A DNA stretch of 64,000 nt from Solibacillus sp. FSL R7-0682. Its GTDB lineage: Bacteria; Bacillota; Bacilli; Bacillales_A; Planococcaceae. A program made the position numbers and the translations under genes. Below the pieces are notes generated by a model. It did not search any database. It saw nothing but the letters and a program-made list of their open reading frames with translations, and had not been told where the DNA came from. The DNA lies in the NCBI RefSeq assembly GCF_038005985.1, contig NZ_JBBOUI010000001.1:1012001-1076000 (forward strand), in the 5' to 3' direction. Positions 17,963 through 28,437 of this stretch are shown here, piece by piece. Position 1 is the first letter of the stretch. Every line of letters begins with the position of its first letter.

Positions 17963-20818
17963 TTATTCTACAGGTGGTGGCTCAATTGGTTCGATGTCGA
18001 TAATATCCTCATCAATGATATCACCGATTTCATCTTCAGGCTCTTCAATTTCCTCAGTAGGTGGTGGCGGTGCAACAATTATTTCGCCAACTTCATTTGA
18101 GTATTGTGACTCTAAGCCTGTAATGTCAACTGCTACAACAACATAGTGAACTCCTGGAGATACATTCATTTGATAACTTTCATATGATTTTACTGATTTA
18201 ACGAGAGAGATTCCCCCGTTCGTAATACTGTATACGCGGTACCCAACAATATCATTTGATCCTGAAGCAGTCCATGTTAGTGAACCATTTGCTAAGGATG
18301 CATGGACAGAACTAGGTGAAACATTATCTGCATTAAATGGGACACCAGAAACTACCCCTTTACCTGAGCTAAATGATAATAATTTCGATGCATCACCGCC
18401 AAGAGAGCCGAGCATGCGATCAATAAATGTTTGATTCAAACCGTACCCTTTCATTTCTACAAACTCAGTTGGTGTTGTAGGTAAGGCAGCATACGTATTG
18501 CCATTAATAACAACAGATGTAGAAGATACAAAACTATCATCTGGCTGTGTCGGTAATAGAACATTTCTATTAAATAAATCGGAAATAACGAGTCCTGCAT
18601 CTGAGCAAGATGCTGAAGGTGCCATACCTGAAATACCACAGAACGATTCTGTTACTACATTTTCAGGCTTTTTAAATGGTTCTTTTGTGCCGATGAATTC
18701 TGGATTTATATCATATAACGAATTCATGTAGGTTGCCCATAGTGTATTGACACGATAACTTGGGTGCTGATAACGATTGTTAAATGCATTTAACGAACGA
18801 GGTACGTCATAACCTAACCATACACCTAAAGAGATATTTGGGTTGTAGCCAACTAACCATACGTCATTATGGTCCTGCGTAGTACCTGTTTTAGCCGCAA
18901 AGTCAGATGAGAATTTTAATAAGCTTTGAGCACGTGTTGCTGTACCACCTTGCTGTAATACATCACGTAACATATCTGTCATCATATAGGCTGTTTCTTC
19001 TGAGAATACTTCTACTGGCTCAACTTTATGCTCATAAATGATATTACCATCTAAATCTTCAATGCGTTCAATCATGTAGGCATCAATAAATTGTCCCTTA
19101 TTTGCGAATGTAGCGTATGCATTTACATTTTCTTCTACTGATGCACCATAAGTTAACCCACCAATAGAAGTTGAAAGGTTAACATAATCACCTGCCGTTA
19201 ATTTAGAGAAGCCCATTTTTTCAAGATACGTGGCAGGGCGACGGTCTAAAATTGAATTATATAGACGTAGTACCGGCAAGTTTTGTGAAGATGCAACTGC
19301 TTGACGAGCAGGTATAATTCCTAACTCTTGATTAGGGTTATAGTTTACTGGTTTATAGTCATCATATTCACGAACAAACTTCACATCAACAACCGGGCTA
19401 CCTGCGCCAATGACACCATATTCTAGTGCAGGTGCATAAGCGAGTAATGGTTTCATCGTAGAACCATTAGAACGATATGCTCGTGTTGCGTGATTTAATT
19501 GCTCTAATTGGTGATCACGGCCACCAACGAAGCTTAAAATTTTTCCTGTACTATTTTCAATGACAATACTACCAGTTTGTACAGGAACATCTACTTCGAT
19601 TTCTTCCCCCGTTTCAGGGTCCTTTTCTTTCTTCTTATAAGTTTGTCCGTATAATGTAAATTCGTCCGTTACTTTTTGCATTGCATCATACATGTCTTTA
19701 TTAATTGTTGAGTAAATGCGATAACCACCTGAACGAATTGTACGGTCTGCTAAAATCGTGTATTTATCCTTCAAATTGGACTCTTCTTGTAAACGAGCTG
19801 GATCAACGCCATCCTTTTCAGCTAGAATTTTTGCGAAAATTTCTTTTGTTTGCATTTCTAGCTCAGCTGTTAACCAAGGATACTTATCTTCAGGTCGCTC
19901 TTCGTATTCTTTTAAATCTTTCGTAATATCGTAAGTGAGAGCCTCTTCATATTCTTTGTCAGTAATATAACCGGCTTCTTGCATACGGTATAATACAGTT
20001 TTCATACGATCGATGCCTGGCTTCATCCCTTCCGCACTTTTCCGCTCGCCTTTATTTGTAAACGGCGTATATTTAAAAGGTGCTTGAGGAATTCCTGCGA
20101 TATAGGCAGCTTGAGGTAGATTTAATTTCGCTGCGGATATACCGAATATACCTTGGGCAGCTGTTTCAATTCCGGCGATATTTCGACCAGATGAATTACG
20201 ACCATACGGAATAATATTTAAGTATGCCTCTAATATTTCTTCCTTCGTCATAAATTGCTCCAAACGTACAGCAAGTAGAATTTCCTTCGCTTTACGTTCA
20301 TATGAAACTTCATTTGTTAAAATTTGATTTTTAATTAATTGTTGCGTTAATGTAGAACCACCTGTTTGTGTAGATGAATTCGATACGTCTTGAAGCAACC
20401 CGCGTAATACGGCTTTTGGTACAATACCAGTATGTTCACGGAAATATTCATCCTCTGTCGCAAGAACAGCATTAATAACAGTTGGTGATATATTAGCAAG
20501 CGATGTTTCTCGGCGATCTAAATCTGTACGGATTTTCCCTATGTAAATATCGTTTGCAAAATATATTTCACTTGTTTCGTCGTAACTAAAAATTTGTTCA
20601 CGCATATCTTCTTTTGAGCGTAAAGGTTCATCTTTAACTAAAGAAGCAAAATAACCTGCACCGATACTGCCAACAAAAATTGTGATTGTGACAATAAAGA
20701 TTATAGCTAATAGGAATAAGTTCCAAAATACGTCTCCAGCAATACGGAAGTGACGCATCCTTTTTGAAGAAACAAGGATTTCGATTTTTTCATTTAATTT
20801 ATCGAGCCATTTTCTCAC
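17963..20818 (-). CDS. Class A penicillin-binding protein (transglycosylase/transpeptidase) with FN3-like domain
   Basis: A 951-residue bifunctional murein synthase. It has a cytoplasmic N-terminus and a membrane helix at about 30-58. The glycosyltransferase GT51 domain has EDEYFREHTG (catalytic Glu near 122) and GGSTLTQQL (153-161). The transpeptidase has STMK (Ser 453), SQN (511-513) and KTGT (643-646). After about residue 830 a fibronectin-type-III-like domain follows, then a proline- and acid-rich tail (918-951) of Glu/Asp/Ile repeats. It builds and cross-links septal or lateral wall outside the membrane. GTG start behind AGGAGGT. It is divergent from tyrS. The paralogue name (PBP1A versus PBP2D/4-like) cannot be fixed from the sequence alone. 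Confidence 0.93.
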   Translation of the reverse strand: MRKWLDKLNEKIEILVSSKRMRHFRIAGDVFWNLFLLAIIFIVTITIFVGSIGAGYFASLVKDEPLRSKEDMREQIFSYDETSEIYFANDIYIGKIRTDLDRRETSLANISPTVINAVLATEDEYFREHTGIVPKAVLRGLLQDVSNSSTQTGGSTLTQQLIKNQILTNEVSYERKAKEILLAVRLEQFMTKEEILEAYLNIIPYGRNSSGRNIAGIETAAQGIFGISAAKLNLPQAAYIAGIPQAPFKYTPFTNKGERKSAEGMKPGIDRMKTVLYRMQEAGYITDKEYEEALTYDITKDLKEYEERPEDKYPWLTAELEMQTKEIFAKILAEKDGVDPARLQEESNLKDKYTILADRTIRSGGYRIYSTINKDMYDAMQKVTDEFTLYGQTYKKKEKDPETGEEIEVDVPVQTGSIVIENSTGKILSFVGGRDHQLEQLNHATRAYRSNGSTMKPLLAYAPALEYGVIGAGSPVVDVKFVREYDDYKPVNYNPNQELGIIPARQAVASSQNLPVLRLYNSILDRRPATYLEKMGFSKLTAGDYVNLSTSIGGLTYGASVEENVNAYATFANKGQFIDAYMIERIEDLDGNIIYEHKVEPVEVFSEETAYMMTDMLRDVLQQGGTATRAQSLLKFSSDFAAKTGTTQDHNDVWLVGYNPNISLGVWLGYDVPRSLNAFNNRYQHPSYRVNTLWATYMNSLYDINPEFIGTKEPFKKPENVVTESFCGISGMAPSASCSDAGLVISDLFNRNVLLPTQPDDSFVSSTSVVINGNTYAALPTTPTEFVEMKGYGLNQTFIDRMLGSLGGDASKLLSFSSGKGVVSGVPFNADNVSPSSVHASLANGSLTWTASGSNDIVGYRVYSITNGGISLVKSVKSYESYQMNVSPGVHYVVVAVDITGLESQYSNEVGEIIVAPPPPTEEIEEPEDEIGDIIDEDIIDIEPIEPPPVE

Positions 20819-20880
20819 TTCATCGACCTCCTAAAATCTTGTTTATTATAGCATATTTGATATCTAAACGAACATAGTTA

Positions 20881-20908
20881 TTGACATCGTTCATATATTG
20901 AGTAGAAT
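20881..20908 (+). promoter_or_regulatory. tyrS promoter
   Basis: TTGACA (20881-20886), 16-base spacer, TAGAAT (20903-20908), about 25 bases before the T-box leader. Confidence 0.65.
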
Positions 20909-20930
20909 AGAACTTATAATTTCAAGCAAA

Positions 20931-21160
20931 GAAGAGTTTGAAGTAGTGGAGACATTCCCTGATGTAGAGAGCTAGCGGATGGTGAAAGCTAGACAAAGTG
21001 TTTTCATGAATTACGTACTTGGAGCTTGAACGTTTCGTCGCGATATAGACGCTTAAAGTGGAAGAAAGGTTACATTTCTTCAAGCCGGGTGGTACCGCGT
21101 TAAATGATGATAATTTGACGTCCCTGCATGCAGTTTGCGTGTAGGGACGTTTTTTATTTC
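20931..21160 (+). ncRNA. T-box riboswitch leader of tyrS (tyrosine)
   Basis: A classical T-box leader. Stem I elements AGAGAGCT and GGATGGTG are near 20967-20982. TAC codons in the specifier region (21012-21014 or 21016-21018) match tyrosine. The antiterminator T-box GGGTGGTACCGCG is at 21087-21099. A competing terminator ACGTCCCT/AGGGACGT (21118-21150) with a T-run ends it. Uncharged tRNA-Tyr pairing stabilises the antiterminator and turns on tyrS. Confidence 0.93.
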
Positions 21161-21188
21161 CTTACATGGTAAACAATAAAACATGTAA

Positions 21189-22472
<1,284 letters not shown>

Positions 22473-22523
22473 CTCTTTGCATTAAATAGAACAAAGTAGT
22501 TAATGAATGGACATTATGATAAA

Positions 22524-22573
22524 GAGGCTCCCTAAAGAAAATGACTATTTTTCTTTTTGGGAAGCCTTTTTAT
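22524..22573 (+). terminator. Terminator after tyrS
   Basis: AGGCTCCCTAAAGAAAA pairs with TTTTCTTTTTGGGAAGCCT, then TTTT. A short open frame beginning at 22507 runs through this hairpin and is not a gene. Confidence 0.75.
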
Positions 22574-22633
22574 TTGGAATAAAAAGGATAATGACCTTTA
22601 TTGTCGAATGGTTTTATTATGGGGGTGTAGACA

Positions 22634-23803
22634 ATGGATTGGTCAAAAACTATTTACAATATAATAGTTGTTGTTGTTTTATTGATTGTTTTTATTCACT
22701 TTACAATAGGTTTATTATTAATTGTATTATTGAATGGGAATATTCAATGGATTCCTTTTGTGATTACAGCCGGTATAGTAATTTTGATAAATTGTATTCT
22801 CTTTACATTTCGTTTTTTTACATCCAAAAAGCGGAATCTTATTGTAGCTAGTATAAGTGTGTTAGCACTTTCAATTGCATTAATTCAACCCATTCAATAT
22901 TATTTGAAAAACCGTATTCCAACGGTTGGTGCAGATGTTGATGTTTATCAATATATACCGTTTTCGACTGTTGATTCAGTTGTTAAATTAGAGAAGCAGG
23001 CAACCGTTCAACTAACAGAATCGTTGCCAATTATTGATGGGGCAACAGCTTTTTATCCCTTATACGCAGCGGTGGCTGAAGCATTGTATCCAGAAAAAGA
23101 ATATAACCCTTATGATAGCGAAGTCATGGTGAATAAAACACCTACAGCATATCAAAATTTAATTGATGGTCGTGTCGATCTCATTTTTGTATTAGCGCCT
23201 TCTGAGCAGCAAAAAAATAGAGCGAAAATACAAGGTGTAGAATTAAAGCTTACGCCGATTGGCAAAGAAGCATTTGTCTTTTTTGTGCATGCAAAAAATA
23301 AAGTTGAAGGGCTTTCACTTCAACAAATAAAGGATATTTATTCTGGTGAAGTTACAAACTGGTCACAAGTTGGGGGTGGAAGTGATGCGATTCGTGCCTT
23401 CCAGAGACCGCAAGACAGTGGCTCTCAAACAGCTCTGCAAAACTTAATGGATGATACACCAATAATGGATGCACCTACTGAAAATGTAGCACAAGGTATG
23501 GGAAGTATTATTGAAGAAGTTGCAAACTATCGTAATTATAAAAATGCAATTGGTTATACATTCCGTTATTATTCGAATGAAATGGTACAAAATAAAGAGA
23601 TTAAATTATTGGAAATCGATGGTGTGGCTCCAACAAAAGAGATGATTCGGTCAAATACCTATCCGATTACGAATGAGTTTTATATTGTAACCACACAAAA
23701 CAGTAATCCAAAAAGTCAGGAAATTATTGATTGGATGCTGTCAGATGAAGGGCAACGATTGCTTGAAAATGTAGGATATGTACCTATTAGGGAACTAGAT
23801 TAA
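22634..23803 (+). CDS. Membrane-anchored PstS-like substrate-binding protein
   Basis: A 389-residue protein. Residues 1-90 hold three hydrophobic helices (about 8-36, 41-62 and 69-88) without a lipobox. The rest is a type II periplasmic-binding-protein fold of the phosphate-binding PstS type: an IDGATAFYPLYAAVAE-like beta-1 region, IYSGEVTNWSQVGGG, and the ligand-loop FQRPQDSGSQTALQ that resembles R-x-x-G-S-G-T. Phosphate or another oxyanion is the likely ligand, inferred from the fold. No permease or ATPase genes are adjacent, so it may sense rather than transport. GGGGGTG precedes the ATG. Confidence 0.75.
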   Translation: MDWSKTIYNIIVVVVLLIVFIHFTIGLLLIVLLNGNIQWIPFVITAGIVILINCILFTFRFFTSKKRNLIVASISVLALSIALIQPIQYYLKNRIPTVGADVDVYQYIPFSTVDSVVKLEKQATVQLTESLPIIDGATAFYPLYAAVAEALYPEKEYNPYDSEVMVNKTPTAYQNLIDGRVDLIFVLAPSEQQKNRAKIQGVELKLTPIGKEAFVFFVHAKNKVEGLSLQQIKDIYSGEVTNWSQVGGGSDAIRAFQRPQDSGSQTALQNLMDDTPIMDAPTENVAQGMGSIIEEVANYRNYKNAIGYTFRYYSNEMVQNKEIKLLEIDGVAPTKEMIRSNTYPITNEFYIVTTQNSNPKSQEIIDWMLSDEGQRLLENVGYVPIRELD

Positions 23804-23841
23804 TTTTACTTACTAAAAATAAGACATTCCTATGCAATCTC

Positions 23842-23870
23842 TTTGATTCACCTCCTAATATAGGTATAAT
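23842..23870 (+). promoter_or_regulatory. Promoter of the Yip1-family gene
   Basis: TTGATT (23843-23848) and TATAAT (23865-23870) with a 16-base spacer. Confidence 0.6.
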
Positions 23871-23903
23871 AAAAGTTATGCATTATTGTAGGAGGTTTAC
23901 ATT

Positions 23904-24536
23904 TTGAGTGGACAACAATTAACGCATGTAGATGATCGGCATGCAATTCTAAGTATTGCGATAAAGCCTCGTGATACATTTCAATATGTTTTAAAAGAGA
24001 AAAAACTTTCATATTTTATGATTATTGGAATCATTGGTATGTTTGGTAGCAATTTGGTGACCTTAATCGGAACAGATATTTATGGACAGTCTTCATTAGG
24101 TGATATTGTTTTTTCAGCATTTATGTCTGGAATATTGTTCTACTTTCTTTCGACAGCGCTCGTTGCTGGGGTATTATTGTTATCAGCGAAAGTATTAGGT
24201 GGAAAAGGTACTTTCAAAGAGATGTTTCGTATGATTAGTATGACAATGGTGCCTTATATTTGGCTTTTACCAGTGATCCTATTTTGGATGCAATTTGCAC
24301 CACAATCCTTCTTCGAAATTCCGTACATAGAAAGTACGCTTGCAGATTATATTATTCAATTTATTTGTGGAACCTTTGTAATGGTGGCAAGTATTTGGAC
24401 ATTTATTTTAACGGTTGTTGGAATATCAGAGGTACATAAATTGTCAAAATGGAAAGCCTTTTTTGCCTCAATTTTAGTCGTAATTGTTTTAGGAATTGTT
24501 GTAGCATTTGCGTTGCTTAATGGTATTGCTTTTTAA
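23904..24536 (+). CDS. Yip1-family integral membrane protein
   Basis: A 210-residue protein. It has a cytosolic N-terminus containing the family-typical IKPRDTFQYVL segment, then about five membrane helices (near 37-55, 72-97, 112-130, 148-170 and 182-205). The pattern matches the Yip1 family found in many Bacillales, for which no precise function is known. TTG start at 23904 with AGGAGGT seven bases upstream. It is monocistronic with its own promoter and terminator. Confidence 0.75.
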   Translation: MSGQQLTHVDDRHAILSIAIKPRDTFQYVLKEKKLSYFMIIGIIGMFGSNLVTLIGTDIYGQSSLGDIVFSAFMSGILFYFLSTALVAGVLLLSAKVLGGKGTFKEMFRMISMTMVPYIWLLPVILFWMQFAPQSFFEIPYIESTLADYIIQFICGTFVMVASIWTFILTVVGISEVHKLSKWKAFFASILVVIVLGIVVAFALLNGIAF

Positions 24537-24549
24537 GTTATTTAAACTA

Positions 24550-24594
24550 AAAAGACATTCCTTATGGTGTTTTACACCAATGGAAATGTCTTTT
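24550..24594. terminator. Bidirectional terminator between the Yip1 and symporter genes
   Basis: AAAAGACATTCC and GGAAATGTCTTTT form the base of a stem between converging genes. Confidence 0.7.
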
Positions 24595-24596
24595 AA

Positions 24597-25847
24597 TTAT
24601 TTTATAGCAATTGCATGACCTGCTTCTGTTTCGTGGAATTCCTTTTCAGATTTCGATACAATGACACATGCTACCCCGTTACCGATTAAATTCGTAACAG
24701 CACGGGCTTCTGACATGAAGCGGTCTACCCCAATAAGTAATGCAATCCCTTCGACTGGAACCATTGGGAAGGCGGCTAAAGTAGCAGCTAATGTAATGAA
24801 GCCAGAACCTGTAACACCAGCGGCACCTTTTGAAGTAATCATCAGTACCCCTAATAAAGTAATAACTTCAATCCAAGATAGGTCTACGCCATACGCTTGC
24901 GCAATAAATAATGCTGCCATTGATAAATAAATCGAGGTACCGTCTAAGTTAAATGAATAACCGGTTGGGACAACAAGTCCTACTACTTGCTTAGAACAGC
25001 CTAAGTTTTCAAGTTTCCGCATCATGGATGGTAATGCGGATTCAGATGAAGATGTCCCGATTACTAGGAAAATCTCATCTTTAATGTAAGCAATGTATTT
25101 AAATATATTAAAGCCGTAAAAACGAGCGATTAAACCAAGGACAACAACGATGAATAAAAACATAGTAATGTACACAGCGACCATTAATAGGCCAAGGGAT
25201 TTTAATGAACCAAGTCCGAAGTTACCTATTGTATAGGCCATTGCTCCGAAAGCACCGATTGGCGATACTTTCATTACCATTCCTACAATTTTGAAGAAAA
25301 TTTCAGATACTTGTTCACAAAACGAAATGACTGGTTTTGATTTTTCACCAAGTGCAGCAGCTGCAATCCCAAATAAAACTGCGCAAAGTAAAGTAGGTAA
25401 TAGATCCCCATTCGCAAGTGCACCAAAAAAATTATCTGGAATAATATTATAGATAAATCCACCTAAGCCCGCATCACTATTTTCTTCAGCAGCTGTAGTG
25501 TATTTCGAAATATCTGCATCACCAGCTTTTGATGTATCAATACCTGCTCCAGCATTTATAATAACTGCTACACAAATACCAATCGCTAAAGCAATCGTGG
25601 AAACGATTTCAAAATACAGTAGCGCTTTGCCGCCGATTTTCCCAACCTTTTTCATGTCTCCCATACTACCAATACCGATAACAACCGTTAAAAAGATAAT
25701 AGGGGCGATTAACATTTTAATTAATTTAATAAATAGATCTGCTAAAATTTTTAAACTAGCCCCAAATTCAGGCCAAATCGCACCAACAATAATACCGAGT
25801 ATGATAGCTACAATAACTTGTACCGTCAAATTTTTTAGGTACTTCAT
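24597..25847 (-). CDS. Dicarboxylate/amino acid:cation symporter (DAACS family)
   Basis: A 416-residue transporter with eight or so membrane helices and the DAACS signature. This comprises the serine-rich re-entrant loop GTSSSESALPSMMRKLE, VVPTGYSFNLDGTSIYLSM in helix 7, and KGAAGVTGSGFITLAATLA. It imports C4-dicarboxylates or glutamate/aspartate with H+ or Na+; which substrate cannot be read from sequence. The ATG at 25847 is preferred over a TTG six bases further out, because GAAGGA has good spacing only to the ATG. Monocistronic. Confidence 0.9.
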   Translation of the reverse strand: MKYLKNLTVQVIVAIILGIIVGAIWPEFGASLKILADLFIKLIKMLIAPIIFLTVVIGIGSMGDMKKVGKIGGKALLYFEIVSTIALAIGICVAVIINAGAGIDTSKAGDADISKYTTAAEENSDAGLGGFIYNIIPDNFFGALANGDLLPTLLCAVLFGIAAAALGEKSKPVISFCEQVSEIFFKIVGMVMKVSPIGAFGAMAYTIGNFGLGSLKSLGLLMVAVYITMFLFIVVVLGLIARFYGFNIFKYIAYIKDEIFLVIGTSSSESALPSMMRKLENLGCSKQVVGLVVPTGYSFNLDGTSIYLSMAALFIAQAYGVDLSWIEVITLLGVLMITSKGAAGVTGSGFITLAATLAAFPMVPVEGIALLIGVDRFMSEARAVTNLIGNGVACVIVSKSEKEFHETEAGHAIAIK

Positions 25848-26584
25848 GGACAATCCTTCTTCCTATTCATGTATGATAAAAATCTGCTTTATGTGTCTGA
25901 ACGATTGTTATAATACACCTAAAAAAATGAGTTGTGTAATTTTGTTCATAAAAAATACTTAATTTTTAATCTGTTTTATTTAGTTGAAAATACTGAATTT
26001 CTGTTTATAAAACTTATTTTCTGTTCTGTGTTAGTAATGAACTGTTCTATTACAACTCGTTTGAATATAAAAAAACATCGTAAAATTCTATTTTGTTCAT
26101 TTTGTTCATTAGGGTAATATCAATCAACTTTGTAAAATATAAAGAAGATTTGTTGTACTTATCCCAGTCGTGTAGCAAGTTCAAAAAAGAATTTGCATCC
26201 ATCTGAAATCGATATACTCTCGGTGCTAGGGATTGAATCACTTTTGGGGAAGTTGGGAGTGATGAAAATAGATAAATTGCTCGATAGCATGTTGTATTTC
26301 TTTCTATAAACATTTGCATTATCAAATGCGAGTAGAAGGGCTTAATTTAATATGTAAATTGAAAGAGCAAAGTTCTCCAATAACCTTATAGAATGTTGCC
26401 TGAACTTTTACTCTTCCTTAAAAAATTTTGAAGTGACTTTATCAAATAGATAAATCATGGGTATTCTTCCCGTTCTATTTTGGTAACTACCATACCGAAA
26501 ATGGGGAGTATCTATTTTAAATTAAGTTGAAGTACTTACGACAATGATTGTTGATTATGAAGTTAACTTATCGAGATAGCTCTT
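25848..26584. other. Gene-poor gap of about 740 bases
   Basis: AT-rich sequence between the symporter and the YVTN gene. Only short unconvincing frames occur (for instance a 91-codon minus-strand frame ending at 26050 without a ribosome binding site). No RNA gene, terminator or mobile-element end was recognised beyond the upstream region of the symporter near 25850-25920. Confidence 0.5.
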
Positions 26585-27625
26585 CTAATAACAAATTGTT
26601 CCGGTTTCAATACCGGTAGGTCCGTTAAATCCTGGGAGAGTTGCAATCACTGTATTAGTTGCTATTTTTACGACGGATACAGTATTGTCAGCTTGATTAG
26701 TAACATAAGCAAATTTTCCATTCGGCAAAACTGTTACTTGATCTGGTGATAATCCTACAGGGATCGTTGCAATTACCATATTTGTTATAGTATTTATGAC
26801 GGATACCGTATTACTCCCTTTATTTACAATGTAAACAAGAGTTCCATTAGGTGTAATTGCTGTTCCTACAGGACCTGTTCCTACAGGGATTGTAGTAATA
26901 ACTGTATTTGTTACTGTATTAATGACAGATACATTGTTACTATTTTCGTTTGTAACGTAAGCAAATTGGCCGTTTGGAGTGAGAACGATTGACCTCGGGC
27001 GAATTCCAACAGGGATTGTTGCAACTACAGTATTAGTAGTGGTATTTATGACAGATACAGTACCTGAATTCTCATTGGCGACATAAGCAAACGCACTATT
27101 CGGAGTGAAAGCTATACCTTGAGGTTGGAGTCCTACCGGAATAGTAGCAGTTACGGTATTAGTAGCGGTATTTATGACAGATATGGTGTTTGATCCGTGA
27201 TTGGATACATAAGCAAGTATTCCATTTGGTGAAATAGCTACACCAAGGGGATTAACCCCTACTGGAATGGTAGCAATTGGCGTATTAGTAGCAGTACTAA
27301 AAACCGTTACATTATTCGAGAAGTAAGCTGGAACATAACCAAATACCCCATTTGGTGTAATCGCTATTTCTAAAGGTGCGGATCCTACTGGAATGCTCGC
27401 GACTATTGTATTTGTCGCTGTATCAATTACCGATACTCTATTATCAGGATTGGTTATCTGACCAGCGTCGGTAACGTACACTAAATAATGACAGGGTGGG
27501 GTTGGAGGCACTGGCAAATATGGTAGCTTACTACAACAAGGACAGCAACGAGGGCAACAACAATAACATGGATTTGATTTAAACTTGAACTTGAATCTAT
27601 TAAGATATCTTTGTTCTTTTTCCAC
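26585..27625 (-). CDS. Seven-repeat YVTN beta-propeller protein with cysteine-rich N-terminus
   Basis: A 346-residue protein (353 if read from the ATG at 27646). After a basic, cysteine-cluster head (CYCCCPRCCPCC) and a proline-rich linker come seven repeats of about 42 residues. Each starts Y-V/I-x-N and contains S-V-I-N-T-x-T-N-T-V-x-A-T-I-P-V-G and TPNG; together they are enough to close a seven-bladed propeller. There is no signal peptide. YVTN proteins are surface or adhesive proteins in many microbes. A spore-surface role is inferred from the Cys-rich head and a sigma-K-like -10. The GTG at 27625 is preferred because GAAAGGA lies eight bases upstream, while the ATG lacks space for one. 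Confidence 0.8.
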   Translation of the reverse strand: MEKEQRYLNRFKFKFKSNPCYCCCPRCCPCCSKLPYLPVPPTPPCHYLVYVTDAGQITNPDNRVSVIDTATNTIVASIPVGSAPLEIAITPNGVFGYVPAYFSNNVTVFSTATNTPIATIPVGVNPLGVAISPNGILAYVSNHGSNTISVINTATNTVTATIPVGLQPQGIAFTPNSAFAYVANENSGTVSVINTTTNTVVATIPVGIRPRSIVLTPNGQFAYVTNENSNNVSVINTVTNTVITTIPVGTGPVGTAITPNGTLVYIVNKGSNTVSVINTITNMVIATIPVGLSPDQVTVLPNGKFAYVTNQADNTVSVVKIATNTVIATLPGFNGPTGIETGTICY

Positions 27626-27643
27626 ATTGAACATCCTTTCTAT

Positions 27644-27663
27644 CATATAGTAATACTATATGC
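27644..27663 (-). promoter_or_regulatory. Palindrome with sigma-K-like -10 upstream of the YVTN gene
   Basis: CATATAGTA-A-TACTATATG (27644-27662) is a perfect 9-bp inverted repeat. On the minus strand GCATATAGTA matches the mother-cell sigma-K -10 GCATANNNTA. The -35 AC is about four bases too distant, so sigma-K is only a possibility. Confidence 0.35.
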
Positions 27664-27941
27664 AAAAAAGAATATGCTTTTTGTACATATTACCTAAACA
27701 AATACTACGAATAGTGTCGATTGAATGTTTCTATTTTCCAATGGAATATTGTATACTCTCAGCACCCTCATTAATATATTGTAAGAGGAAATATAAAAAT
27801 ATCGCACTTTAGTTTTTGGAGAAGAAACCGAGCGATTATTAAGTAAGAATTACCAAAAACTAGCTTTAATAAAATAGAAAATTCTAAAGAAAGGAACATG
27901 CGTTTTAATAAAAATTACCTCCAGTTGGAAGCGATATAAAT
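27663..27941. other. AT-rich gap
   Basis: About 280 bases with no open frame, hairpin or promoter that I can support. Confidence 0.4.
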
Positions 27942-28145
27942 GTGATAACAATCGTGATTTTACATAAAAATAGAGAAAAAGTTGAACGGAGTGTTAATTA
28001 TTCGATGTTTAAAAATGAAGAAGAGTTTATTGAAGCATCGGAAGAAAAGCTTTTAGCAATCGTAAAAAATGGGGTACAAACCGGTTCTGGTTTTATCTAT
28101 AGAAGAAATTACAACTATGGTTAGTCATAATTTCGGTCCCTAATA
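27942..28145 (+). pseudogene. Frameshifted paralogue of the 65-residue protein at 29692
   Basis: From GTG 27942 the frame reads MITIVILHKNREKVERSVNY..., clearly related to MIPIVFLHKSGEEVKLSVNY of the gene at 29692. Both share an NEEEFI block and a LAIVK/IAIVK block. After that the frame diverges and stops at 28124. Shifting frame near 28068 restores the match: GYKPVLVLSIEEITTMVSHN here against GYNAVQILTSGENTSMFSHN there, with a stop at 28145. The alignment implies loss of two net bases. The function of either copy is unknown. Confidence 0.6.
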
Positions 28146-28183
28146 ATAAACTCAAAATGTTACATTGTCTTTTTTGACGAATA

Positions 28184-28277
28184 GATAAGAAAAACCCTCG
28201 AAACAAAGGGATTTCCCAGTGTTTCGAGGGTTGAAATTATCTCGGAATAATTAACGAGAGAAGAAGTTATTACGATG
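28184..28277. repeat. Diverged duplicate of the rpsD 3' end and terminator
   Basis: It aligns with 31461-31558. Both read ATAAGAAAA(A)CCC.CG, a hairpin closing with CGAGGGTT, ATCTC-GAATAATTAA and ATTAACGAGAG, then TAC-GAT. Gaps and roughly one mismatch in five show age. The terminator stem AACCCTCGAAAC/GTTTCGAGGGTT (28193-28204/28221-28232) is intact. With the copy beside rpsD it brackets a 3.3-kb group of small genes. Confidence 0.65.
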
Positions 28278-28437
28278 ATTTATAATGCTCAAAATAAAAT
28301 ATAAATTAATGAAATATCTTGAAGGGTCTATAAAATCAATTTAAGAATAAAATTGAAACAATTAATACTTTTAAATTAAATAACATACCTTTATATAACT
28401 GAAAACTTGAATTTCAGCGAAAGGAGATAATATCTGA

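Noticed and set aside
22507-22851. 114-codon frame overlapping the PstS-like gene
   Set aside because: It runs through the tyrS terminator and then out of frame inside the membrane helices of the real gene.
26050-26325. 91-codon minus-strand open frame
   Set aside because: No ribosome binding site, no recognisable motif, and low-complexity AT-rich codon use.
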